64,000 nt of DNA. Source: Punica granatum. Lineage: Eukaryota; Streptophyta; Magnoliopsida; Myrtales; Lythraceae. The position numbers were made by a program, and so were the translations under genes. The notes under the pieces were generated by a model. That model did not search any database. It was not told the DNA's origin and saw nothing but the letters and a program-made list of their open reading frames with translations. Where the stretch lies: assembly GCF_007655135.1 (NCBI RefSeq), contig NC_045128.1, forward strand, positions 38,639,885 through 38,703,884, read 5' to 3'. Shown here one piece after another: positions 18,355-30,175 of this stretch (within the stretch, counting starts at the first letter, position 1; the number at the start of each line of letters is the position of its first letter).

Positions 18355-19971
18355 AATCGCTTGCTCGAGGGGGACTAGGCTTGCGGGATTTGTCTTTGTT
18401 CAATGACGCCATACTTGCTAAGAAGGGATGGAGTGTAATTACGAATCAAGGCTCTTTATGGGTGAGGGTATTCGCAAGCAATTACATGGATATACTCGAT
18501 GCCTCCTTGCAACTTAGAGTTTCGACGATCGATTCTTGGCAGTGGAAAAGGAATAGCTCGAGCCTGGAATCGTGTGGCAAGTGAGGCAGCTTGGGCCATC
18601 CGTGATGGGACAAAGGTTCGATTCTTGGAGGATAGATGGGTTCGAGGATGCGGGCCCTTGATAGATGATGCAGCCCGAGCAGTAGAATCGACTGTCCGGG
18701 GACGTATGATATGTGAATTTGTGACAGACGCGGGGACTTGGTACTATAGTTTGATGGAGGGCTACCACAGTCACACAAAGCTGCTTTGCATTGCATCGCA
18801 CCGACCTCCAGCAAGGGATCAGGGTGAAGACTCCCTTTATTGGACATTTGAACCCACCGACAATTTCTCTGTCAAGACAGCGTATTGCTTTCTCGCACAG
18901 GCTGGTTGGGCTGAGGAAGATCATGTGTGGAAATCAATTTGGAGTTGGAGGGGACCGCAGCGGGGTACGAACCTTCCTACGGTTAGTTGCCCATGCGCGC
19001 CTTCTAACTAACGAGCATCGGGCACGTCGCCACCTGACTAGCTCAGCCCTCTGTGAGGGATGCTCCCGTGGACAAGAGACGACCTTACACGCACTCCGAG
19101 ATTGCTCGAGGGCGCAGGCGGTTTGGTGGAGAATTGTCCCGCAAAGCAACCAACATGATTTTTTCGTCATGCCGCTGCAACGATGGCTCGAATGCAATCT
19201 GTCAAGTAGTGATGATCATTGGGCTGCGACATTCGGAATAGCCTGTTGGTTCCTATGGAATTGACAGAACAAGAATTTATTCAAGGAAGGCTTTGTGCGA
19301 CCGTCTGACGAATGCCAAGCCATATCAAGGGTGGTAGAGAGTTAGAAGGCGACGGGCGACAATGAACGGGGGTTTGCAAAGCTGCGAAAATGCTGAAAGT
19401 GTATTGGGTAGCACCGTCCTCCTTCTGGGTGGGCCAAATTAAATACTGATGGCGCTTCAAGGGGAAATCCAGGACTGTCTGGTGCCGGAGGAATTGTTCG
19501 TGATGCAGATGGATTTTGGCTGGGCGGTTACGTGCGGAATATCGACTATGCATCGTCCATAGTAGTGGAGCTTTGGGGTGTGCTGGAAGGGCTGCAATAC
19601 GTTTGGGATCTCAGATTACAAAGGATCATCTTGGAACTTGACTCGGAGGTTGTCGTGCGATTCATTCAGAGCCCGACCACGGCAAACTTACAGTTTGACC
19701 CGCTCATCGAGGAATTCGGGAGTTTCTCTTGCGAGAATGGTAAGTTAAGGTCAGTCACACCTACAGGGAAGGCAACATGTGCGCAGACTAGATGGTCCGG
19801 TGGAGTTTACACAATCCCTTGATCTCTCATCTTCATGCCGTCCCGTCGCCAGGAATTCATTTACTCCTATTATGAGATCTATCTTGGGTCTCCTTACCCC
19901 ACCTTTATATAATTTAATTTCTTTCTTTGTACCGGGCGTTTAGCCCCTTTTGCATCGGAAAAAAAAAAAAA
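18355..19971 (+). mobile_element. 5'-truncated L1-type LINE with zf-RVT and RNase H, several frameshifts
   Basis: The fragment begins inside ORF2 at GGLGLRDLSLFNDAILAKKGW and continues with SLWVRVF, AWAIRDGTKVRFLEDRW and a zf-RVT part (ALCEGCSRGQETTLHALRDC, WFLWN). After a stop it goes on to an RNase H domain: KLNTDGASRGNPGLSGAGG, VELWGVLEGLQYVWDLRL and LELDSEVVVRF. A poly(A) tail sits at 19959-19971. Frame changes near 18560, 18990, 19265 and 19430 kill the frame. This lineage differs from the LINEs at 12 and 40 kb, which end without RNase H. No clear target duplication was found. Confidence 0.8.
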
Positions 19972-22124
19972 GATATCGCCAAAAGCATATGTATCGTAAG
20001 TCCATCGATTAATTATCTTAAAAGGCTCAAGTATAATTAGGAGAAACATCTTTTCACTATTCCAAGCTCAGCTGGGATAGTCATTATTTATTAGTAGAAA
20101 ACTTTATATTAATGTTAACATGATAATGGGGAGCCGACCATGCTTTAGAAATCGATCTTTGTTTGTCTGCCTCAGTTATGGCAAAAAGGGAAAGAGATAA
20201 ACCAAACAGTGCCCACCTTGATGCCTTACAATTCATTAGTTTATTATGAAATTGGCTAATTAAGAAGAGGAATTGGTTTGGTTTTGCTTGCTAGTTGGTT
20301 AATCACTTGGCAATGCCCATCGGGTCAAGGGCTTGATCATGGTGAATTCATGCACTCGACCCAGCAAACAAAGCTCCCTCTTGTACTATAGACGTATCTG
20401 AAGCTGTGTGAGTAGGTGGAAGATTGGGACATGACCCATTGATTCATAATTCCATTCCAAGAAGCAATCATCAATCCCCTTTATATATCACAACAGTTCA
20501 ACAGCAAAATTATCGACACGGATTGAACTCGGTAAGAACCCTTAGCTTGTGAACACGTCTCTGGCCGAATTAATATGGCATGTAATGTATGATTTTTTTT
20601 TTTTGAGACAAGATCTCATGTTTCTCTGTACTTTGTCATACATGACAAATTAAAGTTCAGAAAAAGCGTTATTCAAATAAATTCATTCATGTCATGGCAA
20701 GTCTTGGAGAAAGTATATAGTAATTCCAGCTATGAACCAAAAAGATGTGAGAGAATTCGCGAATACATACATATACATATATATATATATATAATTCACA
20801 TAATGCGTACAATTAGACAATGAAGATTGGCCCTGTGCCTTCACTTCATGAATCCTATATACTCGCGTGGTGTGCTGGATTTTGATGTCCGTCTCTCTTC
20901 CATTAGTTTACTAGGTTTAATTCAATTGTACTAATAATTATCAGGTGATAACTAGTGCATGCAGGACTTTATCGATATGAGCGGGGATCATAGATGGTGG
21001 ATGATTGAGATAGGAAAAGAGATGGAACTGCTGGGTATTCTAGAAGTGAAAGCCGTTTTCCGAAGTACAAGGGAACAATCAATCACAAATCATTAATAGT
21101 CGACTACTCATATTTGGAGTTGCCATATGAATTGTTACAATACGTTAACGGGCACATATAGCACGATAAAGGTTTTTTTTTAACCCATAAGAAAAACTTT
21201 TGAACTGTGCCTTTCGCCCATAAATATCAAGTGAACTAATCCAACCCAAATTTCATAAAGAATACAAATCTTACAGGTTTATATAACCCTACACGAGTTG
21301 TTTACTTCTCCGTCTATGGATGTTCTCAATAGTACGTCAGATGTCCGTACATTAATAAATTCCATCAAAATTGATCAAACATTCCGTACATAGATATGGA
21401 TTGGATATATATATATATATATATATATATAGAAAGGGAAGAAGAGAAACCATATGGGAATTGGTGGCGCATGATTTGACATCCCCAGTGGAAAGAAGAA
21501 ATGTATATGATGGATCGTGGTTCACCAGCCACATATATATGATACATAAAAATTTTTAAAATGACTTTATATCATGCTGACACAGAGTCTCTAGCCATTG
21601 GATCTCCTCACCAAGAGATCCAACAGCTCACAATGGAGACCGGCCGTAAAAGCGTCTACCCTTTTTATTTATTTTTTAAATCTTCGGGCGAAAGGGGGTC
21701 TCAGTAGCAAAGGGGTTGGGCCCACCCCAACCCCTTCTTTCCCATTTCATTTCCATGCCGGACCCTTTCTTATTATCTTTAATATAAAAAAAAGAAGAAG
21801 ATTACTTTTAGTTTTAATTTGAACTTTTATTCTGTTTATAAATGTATAAAAATTACATAATGTTTACATTTATCTTAATCTTAAGAGAATTAGAAAACTA
21901 GCAAATAAAAATTTTAAAAAATAAATTTCATGGATGTTAAAAAAATATATTCATTTTAATTTTGTCTGAATTTATAACAAAATAAGAAAAACTTTAAACA
22001 AACAAAAATTACAAAATAAATATTTAAAAATACAACAAATGAGAATTACATAAAATAAGCGTCAGGCCCCCAACCTCCTTCCAAAATAAATATCTACTAT
22101 TCTATGGTGATTTTCCTATCAAAT
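19972..22124. other. Intergenic AT-rich DNA with (TA)n runs
   Basis: No gene seen. (TA)n runs lie at about 20777-20794 and 21406-21431, and an A-rich stretch at about 21780-22060. Small frames spanning the TA repeat are low-complexity artefacts. Confidence 0.5.
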
Positions 22125-22940
22125 GAGACGTGTATGGCACTGTTCTCTCTATTCTTCTCTGCTCTCTCCCCCTAAACTCTAGAACTAGTAACCCACTCCC
22201 CTATTTCGCTGCCGCTGCCGTGCCCAGCCCGACGGCTAACAACATCTTTTTCATACCACTAAAGACTCTTTTCTTTCTTCTCTCTTTGCGATTGTCGCAT
22301 CCCATTGACCCAATCCCGATCATCTCACCAACCCACCATCGATCTACCACCGCGCAATGGTGCAGGCCACCCCGATCTTCTGCCATTTGATTCACCCGCA
22401 GCTTAGCATCAATTCAGTTTACGCCTTGATGGACCAGGCATGTTCAAGCGCGACTCTTTTGGAGCCCTTCATGGTCACTTCTTTTTGTTCTCCGCCCCAA
22501 GTTAAAAACTTTGGCCTCTTGGACGTACCATCGATGATTTACTGGCATAATCCGATGCCGATGTCGTGTTTGATTCTGTTTTTCCTTGGTGTCTGTTTAG
22601 AGGAGCTTTTGATTTGTTTAACTTGTGTATGTGATTGGTTAGTCTTGGAAGATTTGTTATCGAGTCTGATCTGCCCGGCATTATATGATTATGATCGGTT
22701 TCTGTACGATGTGCGCTTTGGTTTCCATGTTGATTTTGTAGTAAAGGATATGTTGTTACCCAGTAGATCTATGGCCGGGATAAACACTGGCAGTGTCATG
22801 GCCGAGATAGATTTTGACAGTATGGTGGCTGGGTTAGGTGCCGGCAGTATCATGTGGTCGTTTAATGTATATTATGTATGTTGATTAATAAAATATATCT
22901 TTTCCATCCAAAAAAAAAAGGAGACGTGTGCATGGCGCTG
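22125..22940 (+). mobile_element. Retroposed transcript (processed retrocopy or deleted LINE) with poly(A) and target-site duplication
   Basis: The flanks GAGACGTGT-ATGGC (22125-22138) and GAGACGTGTGCATGGC (22921-22936) form a diverged duplication of about 15 bp. The right copy directly follows a poly(A) run (22910-22919), preceded by AATAAA at 22888-22893. The ~780-bp body starts with a pyrimidine-rich, 5'UTR-like stretch and contains a 175-codon frame (22357-22884) with no family I recognise. The arrangement is that of an LINE-mobilised RNA copy. The parent could be a cellular mRNA, a lncRNA, or an internally deleted LINE. The frame may be accidental. Confidence 0.6.
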
Positions 22941-23149
22941 CGGCACATGAATTTCCTTTTCATTAACAAAGAGTCATTCAACAAACTGAAATACAAAAGC
23001 GAAAAAATGTTTAATTCACGTGATACTTTCAATTTATATGTTTAGTATTTCAATTCAAATGTTTAGTATTTCCGGTAGTCATGATTAGTACAATTGCTCT
23101 TTACTTCTACTTTCCATTCAAATAATTAATATTTTGAATTCTCCATCAC
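22941..23149. other. AT-rich spacer
   Basis: AT-rich DNA leading into the degenerate repeat array; it shares short words (TTTAGTATTTC) with it but no clear unit. Confidence 0.4.
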
Positions 23150-24660
23150 AATAGCAAAGTTATTAAACACTTAAATTGAAATATCAAACATGTCATCATG
23201 ACTCGATGTCATGTTAGAATTTTCTCCGATCTAACTACTGTTAGTTATTGATGTCAGTACTTATGAGTACATCCAAAATTTTCAACATTTTAAACTAAAA
23301 TATTAAATATTTGAAAATTGCGCTACATACTCAAGTACCATTAAATACCAACATAAGTATTATTGCAATTACATCAAGTTTCTGGATAAAAATTCTAAAC
23401 ATTCAAACTATAATATTGAATGTTCGAAAATTTTAGTATTTTTAGTACCATGAGTACTAAAATATTGAAATTAGACCGATTTTAGTATTTTAAGTTATGT
23501 AGATTGGTATTTACATGTACTTGTAAAATACTATATATTTGAACCGAAATAATAAACATTCTAAATTACAGTACTTCAAGTATAAATAAAGTGTTGAAAT
23601 TAGATCTACTGTAGTACTTCTAGTTATGAAGGTTAATATTTAGTTGTATTTAAAAATATTAAACGTTTAAATTAAAGTATTAAATATTTGGAAATTACAA
23701 TATTTCAAGTACTATTGAAGTACAAAAATAAGATTGATTTTAGTAGGGTGTCATTGTGACATATTCAGCATTTTAGTTCAAATATTTAATATTTTTTGAA
23801 ATATTTGATATTTTAGTTCAATACTAAACACTTGAACTAAAATACGACATCGTTGATAAAAATACTAAACAATTGAACTAAAATATAGATATGTCACCAT
23901 AATATTGTGCCATGTTAGAATGTACTGTACTTAACTTTAGTAATTTTGGTTATTTGAAATTAAGAAATACTAATAGCTTGTTTGGTTTTCCAGTGTGACT
24001 TTAAAATCTAACTTTAACTTAATTCTACTCACAACAAAACAAAAATAACTCATACAAAGTTAAAAGGTGAGTCCCATTTATACCACTTTTTTTTTCCACA
24101 ACAAAACAAAATAACTCATACAAAATCAAATGGTGGATCTCATACATAACAATTTGTACCACTCTTTTTCAAAATTAAAATCTGATTTTAAAATGTTATT
24201 TTGAATTCAAACGCAGCATAAATATTTGAGCTAAAAAATTAAATATTTAAAAATTGTAGCACTTCATGAATGAATGAAGTGCCGAAATTAGGTTTGCTTT
24301 AGTAATTCTTGTTGTGAAGATTATTTTATATTTACATGCTCTGTTTACAATACTAAAAGTGTAACTAAAATACTAAATATTTGAAAACTTTGGTAGTTCA
24401 GTTACTAGCAATGTACTAAAGTTAATCTGATTTTAGTATTTATAGTTATGAATGTTAGTATTCAGATATGCTTTTAAAGTATTAAATGATTAAGCGAAAA
24501 TACTAAATACAAGAAAATTGCAGTACTTCAAATAGTAATAATTCAAATTTTAGTGCTTTCAGCTAGGTGGTTAGTATTCGAGCATATTTGCAAAATAACT
24601 AAGCCCGTGAATTAGGAGAAGTAAATACTTGAAAATTAATTACTTACAATCAGTACAACT
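23150..24660. repeat. Degenerate tandem array, unit about 125-130 bp
   Basis: Units recur with the order: ACTAAAATATTAAATATTTGAAAAT, AGTACTTCAAGTACT, TGAAATTAGAT-TGATTTTAGTA, AGTTATG-GGTTAGTATT, then a (T/G)TACTTGTAAAATA-like end. Unit starts are recognisable near 23290, 23403, 23541, 23667, 24229, 24363 and 24491. Copies are strongly diverged. A Tourist-like MITE (23974-24218) interrupts the array. There is no coding potential. It looks like an old satellite-like or transposon-internal repeat. Confidence 0.6.
23974..24218. mobile_element. Tourist-like MITE, copy 1 (3-bp target duplication TAA)
   Basis: A 245-bp element starting TAGCTTGTTTGG and ending AAACGCAGCA (inverted: TGCTGCGTTT), flanked by TAA at 23971-23973 and 24219-24221. 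A second copy at 27256-27487 shares ACAACAAAACAAAATAACTC, CCCATTTATA and TTTTTCAAAAT-AAAATCTGATTTTAAAAT. It sits inside the degenerate tandem array. A 3-bp TAA duplication fits PIF/Harbinger-derived elements. Confidence 0.7.
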
Positions 24661-24699
24661 ATTTGTTGTTCTCCTAATCAAATTTATCTTTATATGACC

Positions 24700-25085
24700 C
24701 ATCAGACTATGCTCCCTCCTCAACTTGGTGATCAGTGTTTGAATTCTCTATGGGCAGCCTTCAATTCTTCCATCATAAACAACACTTGAATCCAATTCCA
24801 AAGTGACAGAGGAGCAGAGGACCACCTCTTATGCTTAATCAGCTTCAAGCCTTTGTCAACTGCCAAGGCGTATGCCGACTTCTGGCGTAGCTGCAAAAAT
24901 CAAACCGATCTCTACTTCTTTCCTTTGCACGGAGCCAGTCCCATCATAATTCAAATTCCCTTTCACCCCCCCAGGCAAAAGGACCCTTCCCTTTAACAGC
25001 ACATCAGTAGTAGGCAGACTCCTGTTAACATTCTTAGAGCTCAAAGCACACCTTTTCTGCTTTAGTTGATTAAATTCACTGGACA
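24700..25085 (-). pseudogene. RNase H (RVT_3) relic of a LINE
   Basis: The minus strand reads LLPGGVKGNLNYDGTGSVQRKEVEIGLIFA; after a frameshift, AYALAVDKGLKLIKH and, further on, MMEELKAAHREFKH. This is the PPPxGxVKxNxDGA..xxxxxGIGxxxRD..EAxALxxGL pattern of plant LINE-associated RNase H. It is short and broken. No poly(A) end was identified. Confidence 0.5.
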
Positions 25086-26168
25086 TAAAAAGGCCAACCT
25101 CCTTGTAACACCAAGAGGGTCGGGCAGTCTTCCCTCAACAGATCAAAATAATAAAAAATAAATAAAAAATCACCAGATCAATAAAAAAATAAAAAAGTGG
25201 AGAGATCGCCAGATCGGTAAACCAGGATGGTCGAGCCATGGTCGTCGGCTGCCTCAGGGCTCGCTAGATGCCAGCCACACGTTACCCCCACCCCGGGTCG
25301 GGGATCTGAAAACTTTGAGATCCCAACCCATTTAGGGTGTAGGGCTGCCACTACCACCTGTCCGAAGTCGCCGGAGTGCCATGCCGCGGGGACCTCGGCT
25401 GGTTTAGTTCCAGCCACTGGCGATAGCCCCACCCACTCTGCCTCTGCCTCTGCCTCGCCTTTGCTTGATCGTTCTACGTGTTTTTTTTTTTAATTCGTTT
25501 TTTATAGGATAAGGACAGAAACGAGTTATGATGACACAATGTCATCTTAGAAAGACCTATGGTACATATATGTCGATGTCTCCGTACGTTCATTCTAATC
25601 AAGAGACATTACATATGTAACCCTCCTAATTATAACCAAATCTACTTTATAATATAGATATCGAAGGACAGCCTAGCCAAATCCACGAAAATTTAACTAG
25701 ATGACGCGGCACGATGAAAGATTCACAGTCTCTATAGTATATGAACTTTATCTGTATGCAGAAGTCTGAAACATACCGAAAACATGCATCTCGTGACCAG
25801 GATCGAGCCGACATTAGAATGGGACTAATCTCAGCATACAACTATAGGTCAAGGACACCCGTGGCTTTCAACTGAAAAAAAAAAAAAAAGAATCCGCAAA
25901 ATTTCTGATGATTTAATCCACAAAGTTACTGTTCTTGACGTCAAGGCACTGAGCACTGCCTGCAGTTTTCTCTTTTTCTCTCAGCCCCCAGAGAGATAAT
26001 ATATGTAAGAGCCGTCCAACCCATTCATACTTACCGACGAAGCTGCCTGACAACCCAATTCCTTCCCACACCCCAGAGCTCATCTCTTCCATCCCAACTG
26101 GTTTGCACTTCTTTCCCTGGATTTTCTCTCAATAATCAGCTCTACCTCCACACATATATTATTTAACT
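25086..26168. other. Intergenic; GC-rich patch and ERF upstream region
   Basis: At 25200-25480 there is a GC-rich island (CCACCCCGGGTCGGGG..) in AT-rich DNA, with frames on both strands but no recognisable protein; it resembles transposon interior. The stretch 25870-26168 is the upstream region of the ERF gene. TATA-like words (ATAATATATG at 25996-26005; CATATATTATTT at 26152-26163) are candidate promoters. Confidence 0.4.
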
Positions 26169-26411
26169 ATGGCTTCGATGGTTCATCATCGTCATCTGCA
26201 TCATCATCTAATAATCATCCTAATTAAGTTGGAACTGATCTATCCTCTCGTTCGATGCATAGCTCAAACCCTAGCTCGAGTGCGCCTCCGAACACAGAGG
26301 GTGGCAGTGGTGACAGCAGCAGTGGTTGCAGTGGCGGCGGCGGCAGTAGTACTACTAGTAATGCCTCCTCGCTACCGGCGACTGGCCGCCACCCTACTTA
26401 CAAAGGAGTGA
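26169..26411 (+). promoter_or_regulatory. Possible overlapping upstream ORF in the ERF leader
   Basis: The ATG at 26169 (ACT ATG G, good context) opens an 80-codon frame that runs out of frame across the ERF start and into its AP2 domain before stopping at 26411. If the transcript starts upstream of 26169, this would reduce translation of the factor. If the TATA-like CATATATTATTT (26152-26163) is used, transcription would start after 26169 and exclude it. The peptide has no known family. Confidence 0.3.
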
Positions 26412-26917
26412 GGCGCAGGAGCAGTGGTAAGTGGGTCTCTGAGATCCGTGAGCCAAAGAAGCCGACTAGGATATGGCTTGGGACGTTCAACACTGCTGAG
26501 ATGGCAGCGGCTGCCTATGACGTGGCTGCCCTTGCTCTGAAGGGCAAGGAGGCTGAGTTGAACTTCCCCGGGTCAGCCTCTTCCCTGCCGATGCCAGCCT
26601 CCACCTCCCCGAGAGACATCCAGGCAGCGGCTGCCAGTGCAGCGGCTGCTGCTGGGGCTGCCAGAGATGCATTGATTAGACGTGGGGAGCGGGACGTGCA
26701 ACTGCCTGCTGAGAGTACGACTAGTCCGGCTCCAGTGGCATCTGAGGGACATAGTAATGCAGTAGCGAATGAGTTTTTCGATGAGGAATTGATATTTGAC
26801 ATGCCAAATATTTTGATGAATATGGCAGAAGGGATGCTTCTTAGCCCTCCTCGGCTTGATGTGGGCGGTGATGATTCTGCTGCTGAAAGCACTGACGAAC
26901 TTTGGAAATTCCCTTGA
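26255..26917 (+). CDS. AP2/ERF transcription factor, DREB A-4 type (ERF group III)
   Basis: A nuclear DNA-binding activator of 220 residues, intronless as is usual for DREBs. An N-terminal Ser/Gly-rich leader precedes one AP2 domain (about residues 48-106): [19 protein letters not shown], then [26 protein letters not shown] and AELNFP. Val after GKW and Glu in IREP are the V14/E19 pair typical of DREBs, which bind DRE/CRT (CCGAC). [15 protein letters not shown] and the acidic C-terminal segment [26 protein letters not shown], together with the DELWKFP end, are typical of subgroup A-4 (TINY/ERF027-like). The start at 26255 is the only Met before the domain in this frame but has weak context (TCG ATG C); a stronger out-of-frame ATG lies upstream. 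Confidence 0.9.
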   Translation: MHSSNPSSSAPPNTEGGSGDSSSGCSGGGGSSTTSNASSLPATGRHPTYKGVRRRSSGKWVSEIREPKKPTRIWLGTFNTAEMAAAAYDVAALALKGKEAELNFPGSASSLPMPASTSPRDIQAAAASAAAAAGAARDALIRRGERDVQLPAESTTSPAPVASEGHSNAVANEFFDEELIFDMPNILMNMAEGMLLSPPRLDVGGDDSAAESTDELWKFP

Positions 26918-27255
26918 TTCATATATACAAATATCATATAGAAGTGCTGCTATATGTATACAAGTATATAATACAAGTATAAATCATTGTAAACCTGGTC
27001 TGTATAATACAGAATATATATATATATATGGTGTTAGCTAATTATGTTTGCAGGGGTTTTTCTGTCCAGGGGCCATTGGTTTTATTGCAGTTTGTGCTTC
27101 CATGTTAACCCTATGAAGTCTACCTTGGAAGCTTAGAAGAGAATGTTTCGTAGTTAAAGTTTGTTGTGTTTTATTTTTCTTGCTCAAAGTTAATTTGTAA
27201 TTGCAATAGGCATACAATACAGACATACCTATATATATACGTATAGTGTTGTTCA

Positions 27256-27487
27256 GGGCTTGTTTGGTTTGTTGATGAAATTTTAGAATAACAATTCTAA
27301 TTTAATTCTACCCACAACAAAACAAAATAACTCATACAAATTCAAAGAGTGAATCCCATTTATACTACTTTTTTCCACAACAAAACAAAATAATTCATAC
27401 AAAGTCAAATGGTAGGTCTAATTTATATCACTCTTTTTCAAAATCAAAATCTGATTTTAAAATCCTACTATAAAACTAAACGGAGCA
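27256..27487. mobile_element. Tourist-like MITE, copy 2 (3-bp target duplication TCA)
   Basis: A 232-bp element starting GGGCTTGTTTGG and ending AAACGGAGCA (inverted: TGCTCCGTTT), flanked by TCA at 27253-27255 and 27488-27490. It is about 80% similar by eye to copy 1 (23974-24218). It lies about 340 bp downstream of the ERF stop codon, so it may fall in or near the 3' UTR or terminator. Confidence 0.7.
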
Positions 27488-27950
27488 TCATTCTCTTGGC
27501 CTTGCCTTATATAATTAAATATGCATGATGACCCATAGTGCAAAACTGCCATGGGATGGTATCTGTTTTGTTCATTGTATTTATCTTTATAGCAGTAGAC
27601 TTCTTGATTGCGTGGTTTCAGCATTGCTTTAAAAATCTGCAGCCAAGTCATGGAAACAATAGGAAACTATTGATGACTTCGCCGGAAACTTATATAACTC
27701 GGTCTTAACCATATCTTGGTGATGCTTCCCTTCCCCTCAAAGTAAAGTGTTGAACGAGAAATATAGACTGTGAAATTCGCTGAAGAAATTGATCGGAGGT
27801 AATATATTTCGTATTAGAATTTTGATTAGGAAAATATTGAAAGTGATTTTCTTGTGTAAAGCAAGTTGAGGGGAAGGAAATCAATTAGTCTATGGGAATT
27901 ATTAAAGGGTTGACTGAGAATTGGGTTTGATGGTTTTCTAATGATGAAGC
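27488..27950. other. Intergenic, nothing recognised
   Basis: AT-rich DNA with short frames only, between the MITE and the LINE tail. Confidence 0.4.
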
Positions 27951-28660
27951 CTTTTTTTTTTTTGGGTAAACTACTCGGAGCCAAGGCTCAGAAAGGATTA
28001 CAACAAAATAAGAAAAGAAATAATTTTATCAAGCAAGAGCGGGGTAAAGCAACTGTCGCCAAAGAGTAGGATCATGATGCCAGCCGGTGGGCTAGGGAAG
28101 AAGTGTGAACTAAGGGTAGTTGAGTTGCCAAACGAGCCATCCAATCAGCTCATGTATTCTCCCCTCTAAAAGTTTGTTGAATCTCCACAGATCAGGTCTA
28201 TTTAATTAGGCCTCTAATAGCTTGAACAAGATGAGCAATGTGTGGGGCACACCTATCCTCTGAACTTAAAAGGATCGCATACCGTCTCCGAATCAACTTC
28301 CAAAATTGTTTTTATATGCTGGAGATCCCAAACATATTTCAAGCCTATGAGGGCACCCCATAGTTCAGAACACCATGGCCGAGGATACTCCTATGTTATG
28401 AGCAAAAATATTCATTCATCTGCCATTATAGTCTCGAAGCACACCTCCCGCACCTGCAAATCCCGGACTCCCCTTAGATGCACCATCAGTGTTGAGCTTG
28501 GGCCATTCATGAGGAGGCCTAATCCAAGAAATCCATCTCCATTCTCTAGAGGATTAAGCGAACTTATTAGCTGAACTAATGGCTTGGCTGCTAGGGCTCG
28601 AAAGCTTATTCTTATATCGTCACTAATTATTAATTCAGAGCATGCTTGGAAATGTACGGC
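27951..28660 (-). mobile_element. 5'-truncated LINE tail with RNase H, degraded
   Basis: On the minus strand the text runs SSLNPLENGDG, then WPKLNTDGASKGSPGFAGAGGVLRDYNGR (an RNase H opening), a stop, and after frameshifts ELWGALIGLKYVWDLQHI, ILEVDSE and ADWMARLATQ. The poly(A) tail appears as T-run 27952-27964. It is the same lineage as the LINE at 18.4-20.0 kb (KLNTDGASRGNPGLSGAGG). Stops and shifts make it non-functional. Confidence 0.75.
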
Positions 28661-29631
28661 CACCCTGTGTAACTCTCTTCTGCTGACGTGTCAGCATCAA
28701 TTAGTTGAGCAACAGACACGTGCATCACTATAGTGGTTCAACTTTTTTCTTCTTTTTTTTTTTCCGATTACTATGGATGACCATAACCTAATACAATAAA
28801 ATAAAAATCATATTTACTAATAAAGGGTATAAATAATCTTACAATGAGTATCAATCCTAACGCGTGCTACATCTTTGATTATAAGTGCAATCTTTGCTGT
28901 GTAATGTCGACTAGGACGTTGACATTTCACCCACTATATATATGTCTTAGCTAGAGTTCCTTCTAGGTCTTGCGTGTGTAAGCAATAATATATATGATGG
29001 ATGGTATAGCCCCAAAGTCCAAACTCGAAGGATCGCTTCCTCAATCTTCCGTTAATTCAGTTGAACTGTCGACATGGTATGTCTCACCAAGCTCTCCGCA
29101 CCTTATTCTCATCTCCAAGTTTAACATCAACAGCACCTCGCGTACTCTTTTTCTTTGCACGCACTCACTTATTTACGCGGTTTTATATTGATCTCGAGAA
29201 ATCCAACTTTGTTATATCCTTGGTTATGAGTCCAACTCTAAATCCAACTTGATCGACTGAAATTTTCTTATACTTTGATATTCATAAAGATTTCACGGCT
29301 TAAGTTTATGTGATTTTCTACCTCAGTGCATGACTCTCGTTGCCCATATTTTCACACATTCTCATGTTTCTCTCTCTTGGTTCATTTCCGTTCCGGTGAG
29401 TTATAAATCTCCTTACGTACTTTTTTTTTATTCATTCATACATGAATTCTAATCACCAATTATTAGAAATAAAAGCTTTAGCCAAAAAAAAAAATATATT
29501 AGCAATAAAAAGTCTCCTGTATATGTAGGTTCCATATATCGATTAATAAATAACATAAATCACAACATCATCATCGATTCATCGTTCCCTCGGGCATTAT
29601 ATATAGAACCAAAGATATATACAAAAATATC

Positions 29632-29715
29632 AACATGGATTGGTTTAAGTGGTTTAGTACTTATATTCCCCTTAAATAAGGTTTCTAGTTTAAGTCTTCT
29701 GAATGAATAAAATTC
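29632..29715 (+). repeat. tRNA-derived SINE-like copy (S2)
   Basis: It reads GGTTTAAGTGGTTTAGTACTT (box A-like) and, about 35 bp on, GTTTCTAGTTTAAGTCTTC (degenerate box B). Similar wording in reverse occurs at 30075-30175. It is diverged, and its ends are not defined. Confidence 0.4.
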
Positions 29716-30074
29716 ACGCTATGAAAGTTTTACCCCTTATTGGGCCGATTTGGCTCGACTGGACTAGTCGGGATCCAATTTGGTTTCTGAATATCAGAAT
29801 TCATACCGAAAACATATATACAAAATCTATGGAAATTTTTATCAAATATATTATGTATGTGTATAGATATTTATAAGTTGACCGTCATCTACTTGTGCGA
29901 TGGAGGTCCCAATCAAGTATAGAATCAAAGCTATGAAATCCTCATTACTACTGAAAAAAAAAAAAAGCGAAGCTACACAACGGTGTTTTTCGGTGTGTAC
30001 TCTAGTATCCAGAAATCAAACAGATCCTGACTAATTCAGTTCAAGCCGAGTCGGCCCACTAATGAGGTAAACCT

Positions 30075-30175
30075 TTCCTAACATGTATTTTCTCCATATA
30101 CAAGACTCAAACCCCAAACTTTACTCGAGAAAATAAGCGTCGAATCACTTGAACCAAACCATGTTGGTAGTTACA
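30075..30175 (-). repeat. tRNA-derived SINE-like copy (S3)
   Basis: The minus strand reads ATGGTTTGGTTCAAGTGATTCGACGC..TTTGGGGTTTGAGTCTTGTATATGG. TGGTTCAAGTGATTCG is box A-like and GGTTTGAGTCTTG is box B-like. Ends are not resolved. Confidence 0.5.

Noticed and set aside
21352..21559. Small frames on both strands with YIYIYI runs
   Set aside because: They are translations of a (TA)n microsatellite.
22357..22884. 175-codon frame as a genuine gene
   Set aside because: It lies wholly within a retroposed segment with poly(A) and target duplication and has no recognisable domain; kept only as part of the mobile element.
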